NCBI GenBank assembly: GCA_002270565.1
Contig: NQMI01000067.1
Location: forward strand, 1-64,000
Direction of reading: 5' to 3'
Source: Stenocarpella maydis
Lineage: Eukaryota; Ascomycota; Sordariomycetes; Diaporthales; Diaporthaceae
DNA length: 64,000 nt
In this document: in pieces, positions 21,701 through 33,458 of the stretch
Layout: each line of letters opens with the position of its first letter
Position numbering within the stretch: position 1 is the stretch's first letter
Notes under the pieces: generated by a model
Told to the model about the DNA's origin: nothing
The model's input: only the letters and a program-made list of their open reading frames with translations
Database searches by the model: none
Program-made: the position numbers and the translations under genes

Positions 21701-22513
21701 GCTTGGGTGTCCTCCTTGATGCCCAAAGTCAGGGGTTCGTGGAACCTGCATCAGCAGCTCCCACGCAATCTCGACTTTTTCATCATGTTCTCTTCCATCG
21801 CTGGTGTCCTTGGCCCTGTGGGCCAGTCCAACTACGCCGCGGGCAATGCATTCATGGATGCATTAGCTCGCTACCGCCTCAGCCTTGGGGAGAGGGCTAT
21901 TTCCCTCAACTTCAGCATGATGGCCGCCGATGACGGCTGGAGCCTGGAGAACAAGAACCTACTCAACATCTTTCTTCAAGACTCAAATATCACGGAGATG
22001 TCACAGAGAGAAATACTAGCCATAATGGATCATTACTGCAACAAGAACGGCCCCCATGACAACAGCCGAGCTCAGCTGGTGCTGGGACTAGAGCTGCCTG
22101 CTGATGTCATTCGACGTGGCGCTGAGATTTCCGGGTGGATGTCTGAGCCCATGTTCCTTAATCTCCACCAGACGACTGTTGGAGATGCTGAAGAAGGCAA
22201 TGAACCACGCCAAGAGAGTAACCAGGATCTATGCAAGGATATTCTCACAGCTGAATCTATTGAAGCGGCGGCGGACATTCTCGTGGGAGCCATCACAAAA
22301 AGACTGTCCAAAATCTTGTCGATCGCGGCTGAGGAATTGGATACCAGCCAGCCCTTACATGTTCACGGCGTGGATTCCCTCATTGCGGTGGAGATCCGTA
22401 ACTGGTTCCAGCAAATGTTGAAGGTGGATGTTGCGGTATTTGAGATTTTGGGAGGTGCGACGTTATCAACACTGGGGAGAGGCGTGGCAGAAAAGCTGTA
22501 CGCTAAAGCATAA
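18754..22513 (+). pseudogene. 5'-truncated highly reducing PKS relic (MT-ER-KR-ACP)
   Basis: The first recognisable part is a methyltransferase piece (LELYLDLEAHKNPAMKI) whose SAM motif is corrupted (HLGGTDGT where EIGAGTGG is usual). A probable intron begins at 19084 and ends near 19148. Frame changes near 19500 and near 20090-20120 have no fitting intron. From about 20110 the gene reads well with exons to 20353, 20408-20791, 20853-21226, 21285-21611 and 21671-22513. These encode an enoylreductase (HSGAGGTGQAAIQVAQF), a ketoreductase (ISGGLGAQGR, FSSIAG and NYAAGN) and an acyl carrier protein (HGVDSLIAVEIRNWF). KS, AT and DH are missing upstream. It cannot make a polyketide alone, although the ER-KR-ACP part is surprisingly well preserved, which suggests recent loss. 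Confidence 0.8.
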
Positions 22514-23213
22514 AGGGTTGTTTTAACTAGAGAGTCGATTGCCTATAGCTTATAGAAGTGTTTCAGCAGAGAGGGTTATTTATTATAATAGTATCCTACG
22601 GGAGGTATTTTTAGTGTAATATTATACTAATAACTCACCAAGCTGAAGTTGGAGCCTGATCAGTATTTAGCACAGTCATGACTGGGATATATTTAGGCCT
22701 ATTGGAATGTTCTGTAACCTAGTCAATAGAAGCCGGGGAGGGCTTTGCTGGGTTTTTATATGCCAGAGACCAGCTTGCTTCTCGCTGTATGACTGTTTGT
22801 TAGCCCTTGGGCTATTCGTTTTAACGGTTCTAGTTTACGAGCGCCTTCAAGCCAGTCTCAAATAGCCTCATCATGAGGCTGTTACTATTTCTTAGCAGCT
22901 ATTAGGTTTTTTTGAAAGTTTATTATTATTAGTAACTACTCTTTTTGTCTTTTTTTTTAAAAAAAAATTGCTGGGTCTTTGGGCGTTTATGACTGCATGA
23001 AGGGACTGACTGCAGCTCATTTTTCAAAGGAAGAAGGAAAGAAAGAAAACTGTACTGTAATCGGCTTGAAAGCAACACTGGTGACCAACACTGGTGACCA
23101 AATCAAGGACGTTGATGTCTGTGGGCTTCAATTGCACCAGAAAGTTCTGCAGGCTCATTCTCAACAAAAAATATGAAATAAGCCGGGAAAATTGTGGACA
23201 TTGTCCACAATGC
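22514..23213. other. Intergenic, convergent 3' regions
   Basis: Lies between the 3' ends of the PKS relic (plus) and the HET gene (minus). It contains AT-rich stretches and T/A runs near 22950-22970, and no gene. Confidence 0.4.
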
Positions 23214-26087
23214 TCACACAACATTGTATCGACCATTTACTGTGTGCGCAAACTCCCACATCCCCTTAGACATTCCGGTGACCCTGAAAGTCCGCTTCAG
23301 ATTGTCCTTGCCAGCAGCATCGCCGTCGTCCTCCACGATCCATGAGACCGCCAGGCTCCGCATTGCTGGTCTCGGGATGGACTCCATCACCGGGTTGAAG
23401 GGAGTGAGCACCTGTACCTTCTTCTCCTCGCTACCATCCACATCAAACACGGCCCGTCTCTCAGCATGATGACGGCTCTCTTTCTTGTTCTGAGAGATGG
23501 CCATTGCCAGCGAGGCCATTGCCTGTGGGGCTGTAAAGACATGCGTGCCCACCGTTTCAACCTCTCTGGGCGGTGCGTTCAGCTTTCCAGGCTCATTGTA
23601 GCCTCCTTCTCTGAGCTGCTGTAGCATCATGGAAAGCATCGACGATACCATCAGCTGGTTTGCGTGACCACTGGGCTTCCCCTTATCTCTCTGTTTGCTA
23701 TCCAGTGAGCCATCCTGGGTCATGCCAACCTCTCGGGTCTGAGGAGTTGGCTCAGGTTCCTCGATCTCATCTGAGGCCATGTCAGTATCCAGCGATGGCT
23801 CATGCCCCTCGAGGGTTCCGGTCCACAACCCGCCCTTTTCCATTACCCTGTCAATGACCCAACACTGACTGAACCACCCATCTGGGCTTCTGTCCAGGCT
23901 GAAAAGCCCTTTACAATTTTCGATTCTCAGGCCTGACGGGAAGTCATCCACCGATTCGAGAACGTCCGTAGAGAAGACTCCATGGTTTCTCCAGAGCCAA
24001 TTTGAAGTCAAATTCAGGATTGCATTGGCTACCTGCTTCTCACCTCTGGCCCTCAAGGTCTCCAGAATCTCAAACAAGATATGCGTTGTTGCGAGGTTGA
24101 TAGTTCTCTCGGAAGGGCGGGATGGCCCTTGGGCCCGGCGTATCTTAAGCCATGAAGCTGAGTATCTTGTCTTGATTTGTTTCAAGTCCACAAACTTGTC
24201 CAGGCTCCACAGCCTTCCAGGAAACGAGAGCCCACTGGGACCGAGTTTAACCCAAGCGGCCACGCTGGAACCTGACATGGGCCCATGGGGGTTCCAATTC
24301 TCTGCTTGCACGTCTTGGGGACAGTGAGTGAAGGAGTAGGCCCAGGAGAAGTCGGATTGGGTACCCGAGCCCAGCGGAAATTCTGTGTCTGTGAGTGAGA
24401 AAAATCTCGCAAAAGCTGCTATTCCGGGGTGGGGGAGTACATACCAAGCACTTTGTCCTGAGGCAAGCGATAGATTTGCGGTATCAACAACGAAAAGTCA
24501 CCATTGGCGACGGCGAGCACCAGGATACAGACAGAAAGACTTGGCTGGGTCATTTCCAGCTCGGTGGTATTAAGGCGCAAGTGATAGTCACACAGGTTCG
24601 CCACGATAGCCAGCTTGTCTGCGACTCGGTCCAGGTCGCGGAGCCGGAGGTAGGTGACAGCAACGGCTGCATTGCATGTTCGCTTATGTTTTAAGCCGAG
24701 GATCATGGGACCCCCTCCGGTGTTTGGAGCCGGGGGATGAAAGAACTGGATCCGTTGCAACGTACCCCGGGCCTCATCGGGGCCAGGGCTATGGATTGCT
24801 TTGTTGCTTCTCCTCCCTCTACGTGGGGCCGGCCGCCTCATCTTGTCGGGAGAATTCAGCGCTCGTAACAAGAGAGGCTGTATGAATCGCCCACAGACGG
24901 CGACGCATTTCTGGACGGTGTCGAGCCGAATAGCTAGCTCGCTGCGAGACGCTTCGTTGCAGATCATCATCCAGCCCCGTACGTCGACCTTGTCAAGTTT
25001 GGGGAAAAGGAGGACCATGTTCCCACTCGACGCAAATGCCTCTTGGAGCACCCAGGCTCGCGTATTCCATTTGTCATTGACAACCATGGACACCGTCTCA
25101 CGCATGGCATCAAGGTCGATATTGCGACAACCTGTGAAGGCCGATTTCCCGCGACGTTGTTGGGAGCGAGACATGATTTGGCTCTCATACACCGTGGACA
25201 AATATTCGAGGTGCTTCTGTTGTAGCCGAGTCTGGAAGAGCCCGATGGAGCTTCTAGCCTTCAGATATACGAGATCCATGGACTGCATGGCGATCTCCTT
25301 GTCTTTCGGGTTATTTTGCTGTATGCATTCCTAATAACTTGTGGTGAGTACGCTTGCCTTTGATATCTGGATATCGAGGTTTCAAACCGCCTTTTGAAGG
25401 ACTTACTTGATCAATCCATATCATTCTAAAACCGTTTTCGCGAGAATATGCAACGGCCCGATCCAGCGTGCCGTTCTGGGCTCGCAAGTTGCGGACGGTA
25501 CCGTCTTCCTCGACTACCTGGTACGGCTTGGACTCCGTGTTGTTCTCGCTGGACCAACAATAAGAAACAGCGACAAAGTGGTCGCACGGAGCGGTTCCAT
25601 TAACATCGAGAGGGTAGACTCTCCGAATGCGAAACCTCGTCACCTTTCCTTTATTTGGGAAGAGTGGGATATGTTGGCAGGAGTGACATGAGTGGTCTCT
25701 CACATGAAGACACGGATCCGCGTACTTGATGAGTTCGGCCTCACGCGTCTCGGCTGCGTCTTCACCATAGCGATGTTCCGCGCACTTGTGGCCCGAGGGT
25801 AAGGGCTCTCTTCTCTCGCATGGCTGGCATTGGCCACGAAGCGGCCGGGTGCTCTCTGGGTCCTGTCCTAGCCCAGCTACCGGGACCAGGCTGCTGTTCT
25901 TCTCGCTGGCTACGTTTTCAACGTCATCGAAAGTCAGAAAACGAAGACTGCGAGCCCACTGGCTGGCATGCAATCTCGCAATGGGGTGTTCCAAGATCTG
26001 TTCAACGTGATCTGATAGCCGGAGTGCTGCCCGGGGCATGGTAGGACCCGGCCCTTCATGCTGGAGCTGTCGAGTGTCGTCTATCAT
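23214..26087 (-). CDS. HET (heterokaryon incompatibility) domain protein, three exons
   Basis: Exons (minus) are 26087-25407, 25330-24445 and 24382-23214, with GT-AG introns of 76 and 62 bases, giving 911 residues. The HET core is clear: FVAVSYCWSS at residues 171-180 and FRMIWIDQECIQQ from 220, the second spanning the first splice junction. RAWVLQEAF follows in exon 2. HET domains act in non-self recognition and can trigger cell death when fused hyphae differ at het loci. The long C-terminal region (over 500 residues) has no recognised repeat or partner domain and includes an acidic segment. A second possible start (MPRAALRLSDH, 26039) lies 16 codons in. The gene is divergent from the AAA+ ATPase gene, with about 800 bases between starts. 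The partner allele or ligand is unknown. Confidence 0.85.
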
Positions 26088-26880
26088 TGTGTAATGCTAT
26101 AGACAGAATAACTGTGCTAGAATGAGCTAGCCAAGACGGTCGGTATCTTTGTGATACCCTTTCCAAGCTTGAATTGAATACGCAACAGCCTTCGTCCGGA
26201 ACTGCGGACCACCACCCCGACATTGTTCAAAGACTCATCTAGTGGCTAGGCACCCCGTAAGGCTCCCACGGCTATTTCATGATGATACAAGCGACACTGG
26301 CGGTGCTTCCAGTTGTGAAGCCGGAAACGCACATTGTGCCACCCGTCGTGCTGACTCTGGCTCGGATTTCTCCGTCGTTTACCAATTATATTGCGAGGAT
26401 CCAAGATTTGAGTGGGCCCACTGCAGATAGTGATCCCTCCTGCTTACGCTGCTGCCTGAGGAGGCGTCAAGCCTCGTATTGTTCAGCGAGTTTCATTGGC
26501 TATCAGCCACGACACGTATCCAGCACATTTTCTACTTGGAACAGCTTGGGAAGCACTGCAGACTAGTACGCAAAGCTCTGGTACGGCTCTGCTGCCTCTT
26601 ATGTACATATGTAGCTAGGTATTTCGATTTTTGGGCACGTTCACTGTGTAACTAGTTAGGTGTTCTCTGCCTGGTACATGCGGCATATCAGTCTGTGTCC
26701 AACGCCAAATAATTCTATGCATCATACCTAGAGCCCGGACCAAAGCCTTATATCTTCCCGGGGTCTTATCGCTCGGATCCTGCGTTGATTATCATACTTG
26801 AACACGATACTTGAACACGCCAACTTCATTTGGCGCGCTGCCACGGTGAACACTTATCTCACCTTCAACAGACCTCAACC
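26088..26880. promoter_or_regulatory. Shared divergent intergenic region of HET and AAA genes
   Basis: About 790 bases separate the two start codons. No strong TATA box or long open frame is apparent. It probably holds both promoters, so co-regulation is possible but nothing in the sequence proves it. Confidence 0.4.
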
Positions 26881-29391
26881 ATGGTCAAACCAATACAACT
26901 TTCAAACCCACTCGCGGATGAGGTCAGCAGCGATGACGCAAGTAGCAGCTCGGACATCTCGAGTAAAAGTCAGTCCAAGGCCTCCAAGGACGAGCCGATC
27001 CAAGTTGGCATGAAGGCCGAGTCCAAGGATCTCTATCGTGAGGATTATCGGCAGCCCTGGGAGGAATGGTCCCCCGAAGACATTGGTATCAACTCAAAGT
27101 CGACGCCAGATTCAGTCAAGTTTGGGTTGATCGTGCGTCGAGAGAAGCAGAATGGTGACACTGAGGAACCCGTCCTCGCTTTGCACTCCATCAGCGTGCA
27201 GAGCCCTATTATCAAGGAACTGCTTGGTCCCGTATTCGCTGGCTATCGTGGCATCAACACGAACCTGAAGAAGCTCGAGTTCCATGCTCCCTTCCACGAG
27301 TTCTTCTATCGGTGGGAGGCTTTCAGCAAGGCTGAGCCCAGCGGGGGCGAGGACAACGACCTTGCGAGGAAGCACTACAAGATGCTGTCTAACATCATCA
27401 GTCCCGAGATCACAGCCCATATTGACCAGAGGAATGACTTGATCAAGAATGGAGTCATCTCCTTTGACTACATCTGGACATTGTTCGAGACCGGTACCGA
27501 GATCTATTCCAAGGTTGATGACCAGGACCGCCTTTTCCTCCTTGATGGCGGGAGCTATCAGAAACTCCCCAACGGAGCCGTGATTTACAACCTGTCTTGC
27601 CGCTTCATCGACACCGACGGGGAAATCTTTGGATACAAGACCACTTCGCTGGCTATCGGCCAGTTCGACAACGTCAAGCCTGTGTTTGAACTGAATGTGC
27701 TCCCAAGCCAACTGCAACCCGACATCGCCGACATCCGGGAGCGGCTGGAGGAGAGAGGGAGGAGGTTTGAGTCCCTGAAAGGTAGTCATTACAAATCGTA
27801 CTCGGGATTCTACAACCTGCGGAAAGCACCAATCGGGGCCTCCCGTAAACAATTCGTGAGTCCTTTCCAAGTTTCTTAGCTTCTCAGCACGGCCGACCAT
27901 ATATTGACGTATGGTTATGCCACTCCATAGATCGAGGGTGGGAGAATCATGATCGACTGCAGCTCCTTTATGAGGTACAACGGCGAGTCATCCAACCAGC
28001 TGCTTCCCTTCGACAGTCCAGATCAAGGGTCGGCCCATCTAGATGCTTTGCGCCCGATTCCCGGCTTCAACGATTCCGATTCCGATTCCGACTCAGACGG
28101 GTTCCCGCTGCCTGCTCTCCAACTCATGAGGCGCATGGCCAATAAGGCAAACCGGAAATTTGCCTCGAGCGGCAAAAAGGCAGAAGGTGAGTATCGAGAT
28201 TCCCATGCCATTAGGGCAATCTGAGTCACTATGCGGTTATCCGGGATCATCAGAGCTGACTCGATACGACAGCAACGTCACTTTCCAAGCAGCAGCACGC
28301 ATTTTGCACACCTATGCTAAAAGGTTTCTGTCTCAAGGCGAAGGCATGGGGTAAGACTTCTTACTGCTTCATGGTTTTCCTCCTGATGAATGATAACACG
28401 GTGCTGACGGATTCTTATTCAGCGTACTTCTACATTGATTCGGTCAAGGAGATCACTTGGAACGAAGAATCGTTCAACCAGCTTGTCCTTCCGCACGACT
28501 ACAAGCATATAATCCTGGCATTCATACATGCTCAACTGTCTGGTCGCGATGATTTTGACGATGTGATCAAGGGGAAAGGTTAGCAACTACAGTCAACAAT
28601 ATCTCTGATCAGACATGCTGAATCATCTGTCAATCCAGGTCGTGGCATCATCATGCTACTGAGCGGAGAACCAGGCACAGGAAAGACGCTCACATCGGAA
28701 TCAGGTAAGCCCAGACCTGTGAGCTCGTATTCTCCGCGGATATTAACCAATGCCCCCCACAGTCGCCGAAGAAATGAGGCGTCCTCTTTACGCCATGTCC
28801 GCCGGGGAGTTGGGCGACCACGCCGACGACGTTGAGCGCAGCCTCCAGCAGGTGCTGGAGCTGTCAGCTAAGTGGGGCGCCGTGCTGCTCATCGACGAGT
28901 GCGATGTCTTCCTGGAGCGGCGCTCGCTCCGGGACCTGCACCGCAACAAGATAGTGTCCGTGTTCCTGCGCCTTCTCGAGTACTACCAGGGCGTCATGTT
29001 CCTGACGACCAACCGCGTCGAGGACTTCGACCCGGCCTTTGAGTCGCGGATCCACCTCACCATCAACTACCCGAAGCTCGACCCCGGCAGCAGGCTGCAC
29101 ATCTGGAGGACCTTTGTGAACAGGGGCGCCGCCGGGGACAGGGGCAAAATTGAGGAGGACGGCCTGGCCGAGCTGGCCAAGGCGGATCTGAATGGGCGGC
29201 AGATCAAGAACGTGGTCAGGACGGCGAGACTGCTTGCGCTGAGGGACAGCGCGCCACTTACACTCAAGCATGTGGAGACGGTCTTGAGGGTAAAGCATGG
29301 AGGGCTGGCGGGAATCGCATCGGAGGAGGAAAGCAAAACCTCAAACGGAATCACGCTTCGTCCAGCCATTAAGGGGTTAGAGAGTGTATGA
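26881..29391 (+). CDS. AAA+ ATPase, fungal type, six exons
   Basis: Exons 26881-27855, 27931-28186, 28273-28350, 28423-28578, 28639-28704 and 28763-29391 join in phase through five GT-AG introns (58-86 bases) to give 719 residues. ATG 26881 has a good context (CAACCATGG). The N-terminal 450 residues match the usual fungal AAA layout: a Ser-rich start, a large conserved region with EEWSPEDIGI, and a DSDSDSDSD acidic stretch. A GFCLKAKAW segment then leads into the ATPase core. That core has Walker A GEPGTGKT (498-505), Walker B AVLLIDE (550-556) and a sensor TTNR ending at 595. Family members are thought to remodel proteins, and some resemble mitochondrial Bcs1-type AAA proteins, but no substrate is known. 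All catalytic motifs are present. It is divergent from the HET gene. Confidence 0.87.
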
Positions 29392-30003
29392 TCAGGTGAA
29401 GCCGGATACTCCTCTTGAATTCCGTACGCACAGCTAGAGCTGGACTCAAGATATGACAGGAATGTGAAATCAATAAATAATTTGAAAGCATACCATGCGC
29501 TCATGTATGGTAGAGCTGAAACCATAGAGAGGGCAGTCGGTCATAAAACTTGGCAGATACTTGCACACCCAAGCGCTGTGTCCATTTTCCAGGCCCAGGT
29601 GGTGCGACCTGGTGGCGCGACCTGAAGCCAAGCCCACTGAATAGTGTCAGGCTCGCCAGTTCCGGACCGCGAAGATGGCTGGAAAGGCTTTAACGATATT
29701 GATTGAAATGGATGGGCTCCATATAGAGGGATAGCTGTTTGAGAAATGTCCTACAGTTCCCTGAATCCATGTTTAGCCCACTAGTGGAACACCCCTACCA
29801 GTGGAACGAGGACCTACATACAAATATCACCACATTGACTTACATGTATCACAGCCAATTTTGAAGCTATACACATAGGAATTTGACCAATCTGTAGATA
29901 TTTACTTAGTAAATAAGCTTATATAGGTAGTTGGTGTTTTGGGGGCATTAGAGCAGCTGTAATTAGATTCCGAACCCCACATATAAATGCTAAATCTAGG
30001 GCC
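29392..30003. other. Intergenic DNA passing into repeats
   Basis: Downstream region of the AAA gene. GC content falls from about 29870 towards the transposon block. No gene was seen. Confidence 0.4.
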
Positions 30004-30005
30004 TA

Positions 30006-31795
30006 AGTCAAAGGGCCCACATTCGGACCACCCCCTAATTCAGACCACCCCACACCCGCGTACGCATCAGACCCACCCTATCATAAATACCGCAATATCA
30101 TTATAATGAAATTTTTCTTCTTATTAAACTTTAAATATATTATCTTTAATTACTAATAAAGGCATATACTAAGTTAGATATAGCTATAAGCCTTAAGGCT
30201 AACTTAGTAGGTACTAGTATATAAGAGGTCGCCCGGCATTAGGGCATTCTAAGAGCCATACNAAGGAGTTACCCTAGACTTCTTGTAAGGAGTTACCCTA
30301 GACTTTCTAGCAAGGAGTTACCCTAGACTTGCGAGTCAGGCGATTTTCGCTAAGTACGCCCAGTGCGTGCGCGACGCAAGATGAGTTTGGTGGCCGTGAG
30401 TCGATTATTTTGGCCTGCATTTGCACCTTAATTCAGACCTCTGCATTACCCTTATTTCTTACCCAAAAAGTATATAACTTAGTGCATTAGATAGCTTGAT
30501 TTCTGAAGTTTGTATGTACTTAATTTGGGCATTGCCAGGGCTATGGTTGGCTGGTGGCTTAGAACCAAAGATGGTGTGTTGGAAGGGCGAATTCTCCGGC
30601 ATTTGCAAATTTGCACCAGAGCCTACCGCAGCGTGCCCAGGGGTGAGACGAGGTCAGAGGGTATATAAGGAGGGCTTACAGAAGCCCAACTTAATTCAAT
30701 ACAAAGTTGTCCAGACCATTGTCAATCGTCCCAATTCGCCTCAGAGCACCATACTGCGACCCTGCCGAAACACACGCTGAACTGAATGCTATTCTATAGC
30801 ACAAATTCATCAGAATAATAATATAGTGCTTAAGTAGCTTTAAAAAAACTTTATCCCTTGGATTAAGCTAAAGGACTTAAATTTGTAGCATCTATTAATG
30901 ATAAATAGGTATAAAAGCTATATAACTTTTAAATTTATATAGGAATGCTTCTTAAATAAAGATATATCATCTTTATTTACTATCCTATACCTTATATATC
31001 CTATAACCTCTAGATTTAGAGGTTTTCTTAAGCTTAAAGGCTGCTTATTAATAAAAGGCTAGTCTTATTAACTTATACTTTAAAGATACCCATTCTAGTA
31101 GATAATTATTCCTTTATTGCTATTAGAAGGCTTGAATAAGTGGTTTATACTTAATTTATATTAAATCTAGGTAGCATAGTATAGGTTTATAGCCTATAAA
31201 TATAGCTAAGCTACTATTAAGTGCTCTTATGCTTGAAAAATCTAATAAATTAATTACTAGCACTAAATCTAATAAGGGGAATTAGATTAGAGGGGTTAAA
31301 TTCATTACTTTAGTACCAATTTTGCTAGAGGTAATAAAGTAGTTAACTCCCTAGGTATCTTAAGAGGTATGGGTTATTCTTACTAATTATCCTACCTAAG
31401 AATACTTAGATATAACTTAATGAATTCTCTTTAGAAACGTATAAAAAGCATATAATAAGAAAGAGTAGGAAGTATTAATGCTTATAAGAGAGAACTGGGG
31501 ACTTAAAAATAAATTAGAGGCTATAGTACCTTAAAAGAGGAGGAGGGTTGAAACTAGCCCTAACTTTATATTCGTATAAATCAAGCATATATGGAGGGCT
31601 AAGATTGAGGATGGCGAGCTTAATGATAGTATAGATGCATCTAGCGGGTCTGAAAATACTATAGATATGGCTTCCTATATCGTGGTGGGTGATGGTGATG
31701 AGGAAGACGAGTTGGAATGAAGAGGTGTGTGTGGTGGTGGTGGTCTTGGCGAGTGGTCCGAATCAGGGGGTGGTCCGAATGTGGGCCCTTTGACT
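30006..31795 (+). mobile_element. Second Fot/pogo-like DNA transposon, RIP-degraded, with inserted LTR
   Basis: Ends are inverted repeats of about 45-50 bp beginning AGTCAAAGGGCCCACATTCG, flanked by TA at 30004-30005 and 31796-31797. The right part (about 30960-31640) reads as a mutated pogo-type transposase: the YLPPHTSH..QPLDVG block is recognisable near 30985-31050, and further blocks resemble the ARLEALT..NI..GW region. The inverted repeat differs from that of the 4318-6112 element, so this is a separate family. Position 30262 is an N, directly followed by an LTR (30263 to about 30790), so the transposase N-terminal half is displaced or missing. The interior is full of stop codons and cannot be active. 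Confidence 0.75.
30263..30790 (+). mobile_element. Solo or partial LTR of a Gypsy-type retrotransposon
   Basis: A sequence shared, in inverse orientation, with 34608-35067. It starts with tandem copies of AAGGAGTTACCCTAGACTT (three within 30263-30330) and contains a TATA box at 30661. It continues about 120 bases past the point where the other copy is cut by an N. The outer LTR start (TGTTAAACGGAACCGCT in other copies) is missing here because of the N at 30262. It is embedded in the Fot/pogo-like element. GC content is much higher than its surroundings, so it is probably younger than the host element. Confidence 0.7.
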
Positions 31796-31797
31796 TA

Positions 31798-33457
31798 TCT
31801 ATCTATTTATAGATATACTATTATTAAGAGCTTATACCTTACTCCAAGTTGCTTTATTAGTATCTTCTAAAAGTTTAATATAAAGAGCTTATCTCTATCT
31901 AAGATAATTTCATATAGCATCCTATAGTTACTTATAATGGTTTGCAAGAATATATATACAAGTTCTTCTACAGTGCTAGCTTCCTTATATAGTATAAAGT
32001 ATACATATTTGCTTAGTCTATAAACTACTATCAGAATACTATTGTACAGTACTCCAGTTAAGGGTTCTCATGAGAGAGGTAGCTTAATGATAAAGTCTAA
32101 GCTAATAGATAACCATATAGCCATAGGTATTAGTAAGGGTCTTAGCAATCCATATAGTTTATATCTAGAGGCCTTGTTTTTATTGCATGAGTTGCATTTG
32201 CTAATGATATCTTAAACCTTCTTTTTAAGGTTGGGGATCTAGGAATTCCACTAAATCCTTTTAATTATTACCGCAACACTTTAGTAGCCATATGCTAGTA
32301 CTTTATATATTTCTATAATTAACTCATTTCATTCCTTTGGATCAGTAGGGGTTTTTCTGGTTTAAAAGTTAACCCTAATTATAGCGTTAAGTTCGCAATT
32401 AAGAATAAGGCTTCCATCTTTCTGAGTTTTAAACACTATCCATTCCATAAGTAAGTCCTTATCCTAATAGTCAGGCCTTTAATTTAGCGCATCCGCCCTT
32501 ACATTCTGAACCCTATCTATATGGATAACCTTAATATTAAATTATAATAAGAACTCTATATATCTAATTTATCATTTATTAAGAGTCTTAGTTATTATAA
32601 AAGTCATAAGGTTCTTATAGTCTATATAAAGTTTAATCTGCTTTTTAGCTCCTATAAGGTAGTATTACTATTCCTGGAATACATATACTATAGCTATAAA
32701 TTCCTTATCTGGTATAATATAGCAGGTTTCCAGTCCATTAAACTTCTTACTAAAGTTTATAATAATGCATATCCTTTCTTAGTTATCTTTTTAAGTAAGT
32801 TCTCCACCCGCAGCATTATCTAAAGCATCTATATGGATTTCAAATTTCTTCTCTAGGTTTACTTTCTTAAGTATGGGGTCTTCTATAACTTTATCCTTAA
32901 GTATCTGGAAAGCTTATTATTTAATATCTATCCATCTAAAGGCATAATCCTTCTTAGTAAGGTTTATTGATGGTTTTATAATATTGCTATACTATATAAT
33001 AAACTATTAATAGAAGTTGGTGTATCTAAGGAATGCTCTAACGTCCTTAACGTTTATAGGGGTTGGCCATTCCTCAATTGCTTTAACTTTTCCTTCTTGC
33101 ATCTTAATTTTCCCTAGTTTAATTATATACCTAAGGTAGTTAACTTTTTATATATACTAGTTGTATTTTTCTAGTTCCACTAGAAGATTAGTATCCTAAA
33201 GTTTTTAGAGAACCTTTTTAATATATCCCTTATAATTATTAAGGTTTTCTAAGAAGATAAGAATATTATCTAAGTAAGCAATAATAAAGATATCTAGGTA
33301 TTTGCTTAGGACTTAGTTAATTATTTCCTAAAATAATACAGCGGTATTAGTTAATCTGAAAGGCATAACCATTATCTTATAATGCCTATAGTATATTCTA
33401 AATGCTATCTTCCATTCTTCTCCTTCTTTCATTCAGATAAGGTTATATTTATACTTC
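31798..33457 (-). mobile_element. Gypsy-type pol fragment (RT, RNase H, integrase), RIP-degraded
   Basis: The minus strand from 33457 downward reads a mutated Ty3/Gypsy reverse transcriptase: EWKIAFR, then VMPFRLTNTAVLF, then a YLDNILIF version of the YLDDILIF catalytic motif (about 33256-33285). RNase H-like and integrase-like sequence follows towards 31800. Stops are mostly TAA/TAG as expected from C-to-T change. It abuts the TA at the right end of the Fot/pogo-like element and stops at the N at 33458. Confidence 0.72.
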
Positions 33458-33458
33458 N

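Noticed and set aside
30496..30780. 94-codon plus-strand open frame, with a similar minus frame at 34604-34813
   Set aside because: Both lie inside copies of the same LTR and match each other because the LTR is repeated, so they are not genes.
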